Shown piece by piece: positions 8,440-16,520 of a stretch of 64,000 nt of DNA. The notes below the pieces were generated by a model, which had not been told where the DNA came from, ran no database searches, and saw only the letters and a program-made list of their open reading frames with translations. Source of the stretch: Paenibacillus phyllosphaerae (GTDB taxonomy: Bacteria; Bacillota; Bacilli; Paenibacillales; Paenibacillaceae); assembly GCF_014192105.1 (NCBI RefSeq), contig NZ_JACHXK010000001.1, positions 620,001 to 684,000 on the forward strand. Reading direction: 5' to 3'. Position 1 is the stretch's first letter. The number at the start of each line of letters is the position of its first letter. The position numbers were made by a program, and so were the translations under genes.

Positions 8440-9472
8440 CTCATCGATCTCGGAGAATATCTCGCTTCACTCGCACAAGCCGAGGCACTTCTCGAAGGTG
8501 CTCGTCATCTCGATCGTTCTGCTCGGCTTGAGCGTGCTCGCTTCTCTCATTCTTGGCTCCAGGCTAGTGACATGGGATGAGCTGACTAACGCCATCTTGC
8601 ATCCCGGCGTAGATTCCTACGAGTCCAGCGTCGTACACAAACGGATATCCCGAACCGTGTTCAGCTTGCTCTGCGGCGCAGCGCTCGGCATATCCGGAGC
8701 GCTCATGCAGGCGATTACCCGCAATCCGATTGCGGATCCCAGCATCCTGGGCGTCAACACAGGCGCCGCCTTGTTCGTTGTTTGCGGCATAGCATTCTTA
8801 CACATCAGCACAGCCAGCCAATATATTTGGCTGGCTTTGGCTGGGGCTGGGCTTACAGCCATCTTCGTATTCGGCGTCGGCTCCATGGGCCGAGGCGGAC
8901 CTACGCCGATTAAGCTGATTCTGGCGGGAGCGGCGACAAGCGCAGCACTATCCTCTCTTGTGAGCGCTATTATGATCCCGCGCACGAATGTCATGGATCA
9001 ATTCAGATACTGGCAAGTAGGCAGTGTCGGCGCAGCTAGCTGGGATTCCATCTCTACCTTTGCCCCATTCCTAATCGTCGGCGTGATCGTCGCCATCGTT
9101 ACGGGACCTGCGCTCAATGCGCTGGCGCTTGGAGACGAAGCCGCGACTGGACTTGGCGTTCGAACAGGGACGCTGCGGCTTGTGGCCGCCGTAGCAGGCG
9201 TTATCTTGTGCGGTGCGGTTACCGCGCTTGCAGGCCCCATCGGCTTCATCGGGCTGCTGTCGACGCATATCGTACGCCTTATTCTCGGTGCCGATCTGCG
9301 CTTGATCATTCCGATGTCCGCGGTTGCAGGAGCGATCGTCTTGACGTTATCCGATGTTATCGGCAGGCTGATCGGCAGTCCCGGAGAGCTTGAAGTCGGC
9401 GTCGTAACCGCGTTTATAGGCGCTCCAATCTTAATCATTCTAGCGATGAGATCGAGAGTGCGCTCATTATGA
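8432..9472 (+). CDS. FecCD-family iron-siderophore permease (first subunit)
   Basis: Integral membrane permease of about 346 residues, FecCD/BtuC family, with roughly ten hydrophobic helices. The signature RNPIADPSILGVNTGAALFV and the cytoplasmic coupling region GPIGFIGLLSTHIVRLI are visible. The ATG at 8432 overlaps the end of the lipoprotein gene by 8 nt. An earlier in-frame ATG at 8375 would lie deep inside the lipoprotein gene and gives an implausible basic leader. It pairs with the next permease to form the translocation channel. Confidence 0.92.
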   Translation: MSSSSISENISLHSHKPRHFSKVLVISIVLLGLSVLASLILGSRLVTWDELTNAILHPGVDSYESSVVHKRISRTVFSLLCGAALGISGALMQAITRNPIADPSILGVNTGAALFVVCGIAFLHISTASQYIWLALAGAGLTAIFVFGVGSMGRGGPTPIKLILAGAATSAALSSLVSAIMIPRTNVMDQFRYWQVGSVGAASWDSISTFAPFLIVGVIVAIVTGPALNALALGDEAATGLGVRTGTLRLVAAVAGVILCGAVTALAGPIGFIGLLSTHIVRLILGADLRLIIPMSAVAGAIVLTLSDVIGRLIGSPGELEVGVVTAFIGAPILIILAMRSRVRSL

Positions 9473-10500
9473 CCAATACTACTGTTGCTCTTATTATGGC
9501 GGGCAGGCGTCAACGCCGCCGCCGTTGGATGCTAATCACTGGCTTTCTTGCGTTCCTCTCCCTGATGCTTTGCTGCGCCATGCTCATGCTGGGCAACACC
9601 ATTTATCCGGTTACCGACGTCGTGCGGGCGCTTCTTGGAGAGAAGATCAAAGGCGTTTCTTTTGCGGTGGAGACCATTCGTCTTCCGCGGATGCTCGCAG
9701 GTCTGTTCGCCGGTTTTGCTTTCGGTATTGCCGGAGCTACGTTCCAGACGATGCTGCGTAATCCGCTTGCCAACCCGAATGTACTGGGCATCACGTCCGG
9801 TTCGAGTGTGGCGGCTGTCTTTTGCATTGTCATTCTACATACGAGCGAGGCCATCGTATCCATCTCTTCCGTGATTGCAGGCCTCGCGACCGTAGCCCTT
9901 ATCTATGTCTTATCCCGCAGGAAAACCTATTCCACCGGGCGATTAATTCTAATCGGCATCGGGATCGAGGCCATGCTCGGAGCGGTCATTACCTATCTGC
10001 TGATGAAGAGCGCGCAATCGGATGTCCCCGCTGCTTATCGCTGGCTTGCCGGCAGCCTGAACGGCGCGCAGATGGAGGAGCTCCCGCCTCTGATCATATC
10101 GGTTGTCGTTCTAGCGCCGCTCGTCATCGCGCTAAGTAAACAACTGAGCCTGTTAGAGCTTGGCGAGCAGTCGGCCACTACGCTCGGCGTACATACGGAC
10201 CGGACACGGGTTCTGCTTATTGCCAGCACGGTGTGCATGATTGCCTTGGCTACCTCCGTTACGGGCCCGATCGCCTTTGTTGCCTTCCTCGCGGGACCGA
10301 TCGCCAAACGGCTGGTCGGCGTGGGCTTCTCAACCGTTATTCCAGCAGGACTGATCGGCGTTATTCTCGTGCTGGCGTCTGATTTAATCGGACAATTTGC
10401 GTTTGAGACCAGATTCCCTGTCGGCGTTATTACCGGCATACTCGGAGCACCGTATCTGATCTATCTGCTCATCCGAATGAGTCGAAAGGGAGAATTCTAA
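9469..10500 (+). CDS. FecCD-family iron-siderophore permease (second subunit)
   Basis: Second FecCD permease, 343 residues, multi-spanning. It has the same family landmarks as its partner: RNPLANPNVLGITSGSSVAA and GPIAFVAFLAGPIAKRLVG. The start overlaps the previous stop as ATGA, which indicates translational coupling. The short basic stretch RQRRRRW before the first helix is consistent with inside-positive topology. It forms the membrane heterodimer of the importer together with the upstream permease. Confidence 0.92.
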   Translation: MTNTTVALIMAGRRQRRRRWMLITGFLAFLSLMLCCAMLMLGNTIYPVTDVVRALLGEKIKGVSFAVETIRLPRMLAGLFAGFAFGIAGATFQTMLRNPLANPNVLGITSGSSVAAVFCIVILHTSEAIVSISSVIAGLATVALIYVLSRRKTYSTGRLILIGIGIEAMLGAVITYLLMKSAQSDVPAAYRWLAGSLNGAQMEELPPLIISVVVLAPLVIALSKQLSLLELGEQSATTLGVHTDRTRVLLIASTVCMIALATSVTGPIAFVAFLAGPIAKRLVGVGFSTVIPAGLIGVILVLASDLIGQFAFETRFPVGVITGILGAPYLIYLLIRMSRKGEF

Positions 10501-11306
10501 TGATCAAGGCACATCAGTTTCAAGCCGAAGGTGTCGTTGCCGGCTATGAGAATAAAACGATCGTCCAAGGCGTAAGTCTCGCCATTCCGAGCAACAAAAT
10601 TACCGTTATTATCGGCGCTAACGCCTGCGGGAAGTCGACCTTGTTGAAAACATTGGCAAGGCTGATCAAACCGACCTCCGGAAGCATTACGCTGGATGGC
10701 AAGCCGATCGACAAAATTCCGCCCAAGCAATTGGCCCGCGTGGTCGGCCTGCTCCCGCAGTCCCCGGTCGTGCCCGAAGGCATCAATGTGGCGGATCTCA
10801 TTGGCCGGGGACGGTTCCCTCACCAATCGTTGTTCAGCGGATGGAGCAAGAAGGATTATGAGGCCGTCGCCGAAGCGATGGAAATTATGAAGATTACGGA
10901 TCTGGCCAACCGGAATATCGATGAGCTGTCGGGCGGTCAACGGCAGCGCGTCTGGATTGCGATGGCATTGGCGCAGCAGACCGACATTTTATTCCTGGAT
11001 GAACCGACGACCTTCCTGGATATCACCTATCAGGTCGAGATCCTCGATCTGCTGACCGAACTGAACCGCAGACAAGGCACTACGATCGTCATGGTGCTGC
11101 ACGATATTAACTTGTCCGCCCGTTATGCCGACCATATAATCGCGCTGCGTCAAGGCAAGCTGGTGGCCGAGGGAGCGCCTTCGGAGGTTATTACGAGCGA
11201 TCTCATCCATACCGTGTTCGGCATGGACAGCACCGTCATCGATGACCCCGTATCCGGATCACCGATGGTCGTACCGAAAGGCCGGTATCACGTTAGGCTC
11301 GGATAA
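10500..11306 (+). CDS. Iron-siderophore ABC transporter ATPase
   Basis: Cytosolic ATPase of 268 residues that energises the importer. Walker A is GANACGKST (about residues 38-46), the signature is LSGGQRQRVWIA, Walker B is ILFLDEPTTFLD, and the H-loop is VLHDIN. It overlaps the preceding permease by one base (TAATG). It is the last gene of the operon and is followed by a strong terminator. It belongs to the FecE/FhuC group. Confidence 0.93.
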   Translation: MIKAHQFQAEGVVAGYENKTIVQGVSLAIPSNKITVIIGANACGKSTLLKTLARLIKPTSGSITLDGKPIDKIPPKQLARVVGLLPQSPVVPEGINVADLIGRGRFPHQSLFSGWSKKDYEAVAEAMEIMKITDLANRNIDELSGGQRQRVWIAMALAQQTDILFLDEPTTFLDITYQVEILDLLTELNRRQGTTIVMVLHDINLSARYADHIIALRQGKLVAEGAPSEVITSDLIHTVFGMDSTVIDDPVSGSPMVVPKGRYHVRLG

Positions 11307-11348
11307 GCACCTCGCTCATGGCAGAGGCAACAGCAAGTTGATTGTACG

Positions 11349-11376
11349 CGGGAATGCGAGTCATTCCCGTTTTTTT
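11349..11376 (+). terminator. Terminator of the iron-transport operon
   Basis: Perfect 8-bp stem CGGGAATG / CATTCCCG with a 5-nt loop followed by seven T, 43 bp after the ATPase stop codon. Confidence 0.92.
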
Positions 11377-11503
11377 GCGTTCAGCGATGAACCCTGAGCA
11401 ACGTACATAACTCGCAGACAATGCAATTGGAACACTCCCTCGGGAGCATTGTTTCTCTGACGGGCAAGCCTTCGATCATGAATCACATTGCGTTTAAAAC
11501 ACG

Positions 11504-11529
11504 AAAAAACCCTTGCTCCGCAAGGGTTT
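11504..11529 (-). terminator. Terminator of the Glu-Lys-Leu tRNA operon
   Basis: On the minus strand AAACCCTTGC / GCAAGGGTTT encloses a 3-nt loop and runs into TTTTTT, directly after the tRNA-Leu gene. Confidence 0.9.
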
Positions 11530-11548
11530 CACTCGTTCTAACTTAGGA

Positions 11549-11629
11549 TGCGGTCGGCGAGAGTCGAACTCGCACGGGTTGCCCCGCCACCCCCTCAAGA
11601 TGGTGTGTCTGCCATTCCACCACGACCGC
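11549..11629 (-). tRNA. tRNA-Leu (GAG)
   Basis: Cloverleaf with a 7-bp acceptor GCGGTCG / CGACCGC, discriminator A, long class II variable arm, and anticodon loop TTGAGGG closed by CCATC / GGTGG. CCA is not encoded. In B. subtilis the corresponding trnS-leu2 gene is the integration site of ICEBs1; nothing integrase-like lies beside it here. Confidence 0.93.
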
Positions 11630-11640
11630 AAATAGAAAAG

Positions 11641-11713
11641 TGAGCCATGTAGGACTCGAACCTACGACACCCTGATTAAAAGTCAGGTGCTCTACCAACT
11701 GAGCTAATGGCTC
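11641..11713 (-). tRNA. tRNA-Lys (TTT)
   Basis: Standard cloverleaf beginning GAGCCATTAGCTCAG, with anticodon loop CTTTTAA and T-loop GTTCGAGTC. The discriminator is A and CCA is not encoded. Middle gene of the Glu-Lys-Leu unit. Confidence 0.95.
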
Positions 11714-11720
11714 AAGATAA

Positions 11721-11795
11721 TGGTGACCCGTAGGGGATTCGAACCCCTGTTACCTCCGTGAAAGGGAGGTGTCTTAACCCCTTGACCAACGGGCC
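11721..11795 (-). tRNA. tRNA-Glu (TTC)
   Basis: Starts GGCCCGTTGGTCAAG, with anticodon loop CTTTCAC and an encoded 3' CCA. First gene of the second tRNA unit, about 40 bp after its predicted promoter. Confidence 0.95.
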
Positions 11796-11837
11796 AGAAT
11801 GCTCAATAATAGCCTGTTCTTCACAGGCACAAGTAAG

Positions 11838-11866
11838 ATCTTATCACCATTCGACGAATTCTGCAA
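11838..11866 (-). promoter_or_regulatory. Promoter of the Glu-Lys-Leu tRNA operon
   Basis: On the minus strand TTGCAG, a 17-bp spacer and TAAGAT lie just upstream of tRNA-Glu and downstream of the terminator of the preceding tRNA pair. Confidence 0.65.
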
Positions 11867-11960
11867 TACCCAATTTTCATTTTTATATACGCCCTTTTCG
11901 CCTCATTAGAGCGTTCTGAACCGTCTAATCCAGACGCACGCATGACGGATTTTGGGCAAC

Positions 11961-11987
11961 AAAAAAGGACCGATATCATCGGTCCTT
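11961..11987 (-). terminator. Terminator of the Asn-Ser tRNA unit
   Basis: Perfect 10-bp stem AAGGACCGAT / ATCGGTCCTT with a 3-nt loop and a run of T on the minus strand, just after tRNA-Ser. It separates the two tRNA units. Confidence 0.9.
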
Positions 11988-12001
11988 GGTCAGTTCAATT
12001 G

Positions 12002-12092
12002 TGGCGGAGAAGGAGGGATTCGAACCCTCGCACCACTTACGCAGTCTAACCCCTTAGCAGAGGGTCCCCTTGAGCCACTTGGGTACTTCTCC
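12002..12092 (-). tRNA. tRNA-Ser (GCT)
   Basis: Class II tRNA of 91 nt with a long variable arm, anticodon loop CTGCTAA, T-loop GTTCGAATC, discriminator G and encoded CCA. Confidence 0.94.
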
Positions 12093-12097
12093 ATAAA

Positions 12098-12173
12098 TGG
12101 CTCCCCGAACAGGACTCGAACCTGTGACAACTCGATTAACAGTCGAGTGCTCTACCAACTGAGCTATCAGGGA
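12098..12173 (-). tRNA. tRNA-Asn (GTT)
   Basis: Cloverleaf starting TCCCTGATAGCTCAG, with anticodon loop CTGTTAA, acceptor TCCCTGA / TCGGGGA, discriminator G and encoded CCA. First gene of the Asn-Ser unit, only 5 bp from tRNA-Ser. Confidence 0.95.
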
Positions 12174-12201
12174 ATATTGAACAGTGACAAGTATTAATTT
12201 A

Positions 12202-12681
12202 TCATGACTGTTTCGTTAAGTCAAGGGCCTGGATCAATAATTTCCCCCTGCATTTTCCACAAGCGTAACGCCGCGGATCGACCTTTCTCTTCCTCAGGTA
12301 TTCCATCTTGCAGCTGACGCAGACGAGCTTATATTTGTACGGCGCAGGCTTCCGTTGCTGGCGCTCGGGCAGCTGCTGGCAGTAGCGGCTTCCGCCTACT
12401 TTGACGAGCAAATTCTTGAAATCGGCGTCACGGTGCTGATACCCCATCTTCAGAATATGCAGATGGTAATGGCACAGCTCGTGCTTGATGATCTTCTCGG
12501 TCTCTGCCTCGCCGTAAGCGGCCAGCTGATGCGGGCTGATCTCGATATTATGGGACTTGGTAAAATAACGCCCGCCTGTCGCCTTCAGCCTGCCGTTGAA
12601 GGTCGCCTTATGCCGGAACGGCCGTCCAAAATCACGCAGCGATACTTCCTCTACCCACCGCTGCAGCATATCGTCGTTCAT
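12202..12681 (-). CDS. SprT-like zinc metalloprotease-fold protein (YdcK-like)
   Basis: SprT-family protein of 159 residues. The zinc-metalloprotease motif HExxH is visible as HELCHYHLH near residue 72, and a C-terminal zinc ribbon is formed by CVSC and CGKC. Length and layout match B. subtilis YdcK. The molecular role in Firmicutes is unknown; eukaryotic Spartan relatives cleave DNA-protein crosslinks. The gene sits between the tRNA cluster and cmpA/tex, the same arrangement as ydcK next to trnS in B. subtilis, which supports orthology. Confidence 0.9.
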   Translation of the reverse strand: MNDDMLQRWVEEVSLRDFGRPFRHKATFNGRLKATGGRYFTKSHNIEISPHQLAAYGEAETEKIIKHELCHYHLHILKMGYQHRDADFKNLLVKVGGSRYCQQLPERQQRKPAPYKYKLVCVSCKMEYLRKRKVDPRRYACGKCRGKLLIQALDLTKQS

Positions 12682-12810
12682 TGTCGATTCTCCTGTCCGC
12701 GAGCTGGCCTCGGTAATGCCAAGCTTGCAGGGTTTGCTACTTGAATTTTAATGGAAGGATAGGCTACACTGTCAAGTAGTATTGACGTGTTCGAGGGGAG
12801 AACTGACCAC

Positions 12811-13164
12811 ATGCCACAAATGAGATTCATCATCCTGAGCGGTGAACAAGGCATTTCCTTTGTCGAAATGCCGGAATCGCACGCTTACCAATTAAGCGCG
12901 CTTAATCTTCGCTTACATAAAGAGATCGACAAGCTGACCGCTGCCAATGTCCCTTCTCTGCCGTACGCGATCGCGGAGTGCGACAATCTTGAGCTCCATA
13001 ACCAATCGCTCGTCGTGTATTCCGGACTGGATTACCTGAACGAGCTCGAGAAGAGCTTCTCGTCCATTGAAGAGAAGTCCTATCCGCTCATCTCGCTGCT
13101 GACCGAGATCCGCGCGCTTCAAGCGCAGCTCGAACAATGGTACGAGGAAGAATTCGAAGCTTAA
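12811..13164 (+). CDS. Conserved hypothetical protein (about 117 residues)
   Basis: Unrecognised soluble protein, acidic, with a Leu/Glu-rich helical C-terminal half ending LEQWYEEEFEA. The ATG at 12811 is chosen because GAGGGGAG lies 10 nt upstream; an in-frame GTG at 12787 would place that ribosome site inside the gene. There is no membrane segment or metal motif. It is inserted between the SprT-like gene and cmpA. No function can be assigned from sequence. Confidence 0.8.
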   Translation: MPQMRFIILSGEQGISFVEMPESHAYQLSALNLRLHKEIDKLTAANVPSLPYAIAECDNLELHNQSLVVYSGLDYLNELEKSFSSIEEKSYPLISLLTEIRALQAQLEQWYEEEFEA

Positions 13165-13257
13165 TTTTCACCGTTTTCATTGGACCTGCACGGACACTCG
13201 CCCACGCCCATATGCTAGTTACTATAAGGTGACTGCAGAGGAAGGAGGGCGATGCGA

Positions 13258-13395
13258 ATGCCGCAATGGCTGTGCAACCAACTGATGCGTGCTTTCTTGA
13301 AAAAAGACCGGCGGCAGATCCGGCTGTTAAACGACTGCTGGTACTTCTACCGGACGAAGCAACGTTCGGATGACGATAGTGTCGAACTGCATTAG
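13258..13395 (+). CDS. cmpA: Cortex morphogenetic protein CmpA
   Basis: Short 45-residue protein with the CmpA pattern: PQWLCNQLMRAFLKKDRRQI followed by LLNDCWYFYRTKQ, which lines up with the 37-residue B. subtilis protein I recall. CmpA is a small sporulation quality-control factor that links coat assembly by SpoIVA to cortex formation. The ATG at 13258 is favoured over the ATG at 13252 because GGAGGG then sits 8 nt upstream. The gene is convergent with tex and shares a bidirectional terminator with it. The C-terminal tail (about 8 residues, acidic) is longer than in B. subtilis. Confidence 0.88.
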   Translation: MPQWLCNQLMRAFLKKDRRQIRLLNDCWYFYRTKQRSDDDSVELH

Positions 13396-13475
13396 ATCGG
13401 CGTCAAGCCGATACCAATTTGGATGAAGCCATCCGGCGGAATCCCCGCCCTATTCATCGCTATTACAACAGCAGG

Positions 13476-13508
13476 AAGAGGCCCTGACAGTGGATGTCGG
13501 GGCCTCTT
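13476..13508. terminator. Bidirectional terminator between cmpA and tex
   Basis: A 14-bp stem, AAGAGGCCCTGACA / TGTCGGGGCCTCTT, with one G-T pair and a 5-nt loop, lies in the convergent gap between cmpA and tex. Confidence 0.8.
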
Positions 13509-13552
13509 TGTTAACCTATACTTATCCTGTCTTCCGCGCTTGCGCAGCGGCG

Positions 13553-15811
13553 TTATTCCGGCTTGCGCATCGTCAAGCTAACGCGTCCCTTCTTCAAGTC
13601 GACGCTCAGTACCCAGACGGTCACGTTGTCGCCGACGGAGACGACGTCCATCGGGTGCTTGACGAACTTATTGCTCAGCTGCGAAATGTGCACGAGCCCG
13701 TCGTTCTTGATCCCGATGTCGACGAAGGCGCCGAAGTCGATGACGTTCCGCACCGTGCCGTGCAGCTCCATGCCCGGCTTGAGATCCTCGATCGCCAGCA
13801 CGTCGGTGCTGAAGATCGGCGGCGGCAGCTCTTCCCGCGGGTCGCGTCCCGGACGGAGCAGGCTGTCGATAATATCGCGCAGCGTCGGCTCGCCTACGTC
13901 CAGCTTCTCGGCGAGCTGAGCCGTCTGTACCGCTTCCAGCTCGGATCGGAAGGCCTCGGTCGACAATTGGTTCAGCTTAAGCCCCAGCGCCTTACAGAGC
14001 TTGTCCACCACCGCGTACGATTCCGGATGGATCGGCGTCCGGTCGAGCGGATTGGCGCTCTCCAGCACGCGGATGAAGCCGATACACTGCTCATACGTCT
14101 TCGCCCCCAAGCGCGGCACGCTCTTGAGCGCCTTACGGTCGCCGAATTTGCCGTTCTCTTCGCGGTACTTCACGATATTCTTCGCCGTCGTCGCATTGAT
14201 ACCCGCGACGTAGGAGAGCAAGGATGGCGACGCCGTATTCACATCGACGCCGACATGGTTAACCGCCGACTCGACGACGCCGCCGAGGCTCTCTTCGAGC
14301 CGCTTCTGGGCGACATCGTGCTGGTATTGGCCGACGCCGATCGCCTTGGGCTCGATCTTCACGAGCTCGGCCAACGGGTCCTGCAGCCTGCGGGCGATCG
14401 ATACCGCGCTGCGCTCCGCGACGTCCAGCGACGGGAACTCTTCCGCCGCCAGCTTGGAGGCCGAATAGACGCTCGCGCCGGCTTCGCTGACGATAATGTA
14501 CTTGAGGCCCCGCTCCTTGTCCTTGCCAGCGGATTTGCGGCCGGCGATCAGGTTCGCGATGAACTGTTCCGTCTCGCGCGAGGCCGTACCGTTGCCGATG
14601 ACGATCAACTCGACCTTGTACCGGTCGATGAGGCCGTTGATCAGCTTCTCGGCTTCGGCCACCTTGTTGTTCGGCGGCGTCGGATACGTGACGGCTACCT
14701 CGAGCAGCTTGCCGGTCTCGTCGATCACGGCCAGCTTGCAGCCTGTCCGATAAGCCGGGTCGACGCCTAGCACGATATGTCCGCGGACCGGCGGCTGCAG
14801 CAGCAGATTGCGAAGATTGGCGGAGAAAATCTGAATCGCATGCTCTTCGGCCTTATCGGTCAGCTCGCCGCGAACCTCGCGGTCAATCGACGGCGCGATA
14901 AGGCGTTTGTAGGCGTCCTCGAGCGTCTGGACGAGCAGGTCGCGAATCGCTCCCTGCGTACCGCCGCGCACGATCTGGCGGTCGATATAGTCATGAATGC
15001 GCTCCACCGGCACATCGAGCGCCACGCGCAGAATATCTTCGCGTTCGCCGCGGTTGATCGCAAGCGTACGGTGAGGAGGCAGCTTCTTGATCGGCTCCTG
15101 GTAGTTGTAATACATTTCGTAGACGGACTCCGCGCTCGCATCCTTCGCTTCCGTGCGAATCAGCCCGTTATCGAAGGTGTAACGCCGCACCCAGGCACGA
15201 ATCTTCGCGTCGTCGGCAATCTGCTCGGCGATGATATCCATCGCCCCTTGCAGCGCGTCCTCCGCGGTCGCGACGCCTTTGTCGGCATCGATATAGCGCG
15301 CCGCTTCCTTCTGCGGCTCCCCGCCTCTAGGCTGCGACAGCAGCCATTGCGCCAGCGGTTCGAGGCCGCGCTCCTTGGCTACGCTCGCGCGGGTTTTGCG
15401 CTTTTGGCGATACGGACGGTACAGATCCTCGACTTCTTGCAGCTTCACGGAGGCGATAATGGCGCCCCGCAGCTCGTCGGTCAACTTGCCCTGCTCGTCG
15501 ATCAGCCGGATTACTTCGCGCTTGCGTAGTTCGAGATTCCGCATATACTGCAGCTTCTCTTCAATGGCGCGCAGCTCGTTCTCGTCCAGCTCGCCGGTCA
15601 TCTCCTTGCGGTAACGGGCTATGAACGGAATCGTATTGCCCTCATCGAGCAAGCTGACCGCCGATTTCACTTTGGTCAGCGGCACGCCGATCTCCGCCGA
15701 GATGCGCTTGACGATACGTTCCTGCTCGGCTGCCTGCTCCTGCGGCGTCAACTCGGTCTTGCCGCCCGCTTCCGACTCTTCTACTCTCGTTACTTGCTTC
15801 ATATCAGCCAA
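13553..15811 (-). CDS. tex: Tex-family S1 RNA-binding protein (YdcI-like)
   Basis: Nucleic-acid-binding transcription accessory protein of 752 residues, the usual Tex length. Order of parts: helical Tex-N region, YqgF-like RNase H fold (HIVLGVDPAYRTGCKLAVID near residue 345), helix-hairpin-helix repeats (ASPSLLSYVAGINATTAKNI), and a C-terminal S1 domain (GMELHGTVRNVIDFGAFVDI). A TTG start at 15811 lies 9 nt after GGAGG; the next in-frame ATG at 15802 is 18 nt away and less likely. The position next to cmpA and the SprT-like gene matches ydcI of B. subtilis. Confidence 0.93.
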   Translation of the reverse strand: MADMKQVTRVEESEAGGKTELTPQEQAAEQERIVKRISAEIGVPLTKVKSAVSLLDEGNTIPFIARYRKEMTGELDENELRAIEEKLQYMRNLELRKREVIRLIDEQGKLTDELRGAIIASVKLQEVEDLYRPYRQKRKTRASVAKERGLEPLAQWLLSQPRGGEPQKEAARYIDADKGVATAEDALQGAMDIIAEQIADDAKIRAWVRRYTFDNGLIRTEAKDASAESVYEMYYNYQEPIKKLPPHRTLAINRGEREDILRVALDVPVERIHDYIDRQIVRGGTQGAIRDLLVQTLEDAYKRLIAPSIDREVRGELTDKAEEHAIQIFSANLRNLLLQPPVRGHIVLGVDPAYRTGCKLAVIDETGKLLEVAVTYPTPPNNKVAEAEKLINGLIDRYKVELIVIGNGTASRETEQFIANLIAGRKSAGKDKERGLKYIIVSEAGASVYSASKLAAEEFPSLDVAERSAVSIARRLQDPLAELVKIEPKAIGVGQYQHDVAQKRLEESLGGVVESAVNHVGVDVNTASPSLLSYVAGINATTAKNIVKYREENGKFGDRKALKSVPRLGAKTYEQCIGFIRVLESANPLDRTPIHPESYAVVDKLCKALGLKLNQLSTEAFRSELEAVQTAQLAEKLDVGEPTLRDIIDSLLRPGRDPREELPPPIFSTDVLAIEDLKPGMELHGTVRNVIDFGAFVDIGIKNDGLVHISQLSNKFVKHPMDVVSVGDNVTVWVLSVDLKKGRVSLTMRKPE

Positions 15812-15848
15812 TGGTCTATGCCTCCATCACACGAGTTACTTCTATCTG

Positions 15849-15900
15849 CATAAAAATAAGGGAACCCTTATCCCCGGACTTAAGCCGGGACATAAGGGTT
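15849..15900 (-). terminator. Terminator overlapping the end of the metallo-hydrolase gene
   Basis: AACCCTTAT / ATAAGGGTT plus an inner CCCGG / CCGGG pairing form a long hairpin. The left arm on the minus strand contains the last sense codons and the stop of the gene ending at 15880. A CCCTTATTTTT tail follows. Confidence 0.8.
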
Positions 15901-16518
15901 GTTTGCCATCTCGAAGCCGATCGTCGTTTGCGGGCCATGGCCGGGATATACGCGCGTGTTAGGCGCCAGTTTATACAGCTTGGTGCGAATGGAATCGAAA
16001 AGATCCCGCTCGCGGCCGCCGGGCAGATCGGTGCGTCCGACGGACTGGCGGAACAGCACGTCGCCGCTGAACAGATGCTCGCCGCTCACGATGCTCACGC
16101 TGCCTGGCGAATGCCCCGGCGTATGCAGCACCTGGAACGTATGGCCGATCAGCGTCAGCTGTTGGCCTTCCGCCAGCGCGAATTCGGCCGGCTCCGTCGT
16201 CAGCGGACCGGTCACGTCCGGCCAGCGCGTCGAACCGTTCTTCTTCGCATCGGTCAGCCAATCCGCTTCCAGATCGTGAAGATAGACCGGACAACCGAAC
16301 GCCTTGCGCACTTCCTCTACGCCGCCCATATGGTCGAAATGCGCATGCGTGAGCACGATCGCCTCAATCGTAAGGCCGCGATCCTTGATCCGCTCCAAGA
16401 GGCGTTTCGGACCCATGCCCGGATCGATAATGAAGGCGCGGTTTTCATTCGTTTCGGTAACCAAATAACAATTCGTCTGCAGGGGGCCTAGACTGAAGGT
16501 GTCGATATGTAAACTCAT
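15880..16518 (-). CDS. MBL-fold metallo-hydrolase (glyoxalase II-like, YqgX type)
   Basis: Protein of 212 residues with the metallo-beta-lactamase motif THAHFDH (HxHxDH) near residue 57, a second His in HTPGHSPGSVS, an Asp in FSGDVLFR, and a final His in YPGHGPQT. This matches the YqgX/hydroxyacylglutathione-hydrolase-like group that hydrolyses thioesters in bacilli. It lies 2 nt downstream of the thioredoxin-like gene and is clearly co-transcribed with it. Its last codons are part of the terminator hairpin, an economical overlap. Confidence 0.9.
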   Translation of the reverse strand: MSLHIDTFSLGPLQTNCYLVTETNENRAFIIDPGMGPKRLLERIKDRGLTIEAIVLTHAHFDHMGGVEEVRKAFGCPVYLHDLEADWLTDAKKNGSTRWPDVTGPLTTEPAEFALAEGQQLTLIGHTFQVLHTPGHSPGSVSIVSGEHLFSGDVLFRQSVGRTDLPGGRERDLFDSIRTKLYKLAPNTRVYPGHGPQTTIGFEMANNPYVPA

Positions 16519-16520
16519 GA

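Noticed and set aside
11952-12197. Plus-strand ORF of 81 codons containing GGEGGIRTLAPLTQ
   Set aside because: It is the reverse complement of the tRNA-Ser and tRNA-Asn genes, a well-known false ORF over tRNAs.
13490-14770. 426-codon plus-strand frame
   Set aside because: Antisense of tex, Arg/Asp-rich shadow.
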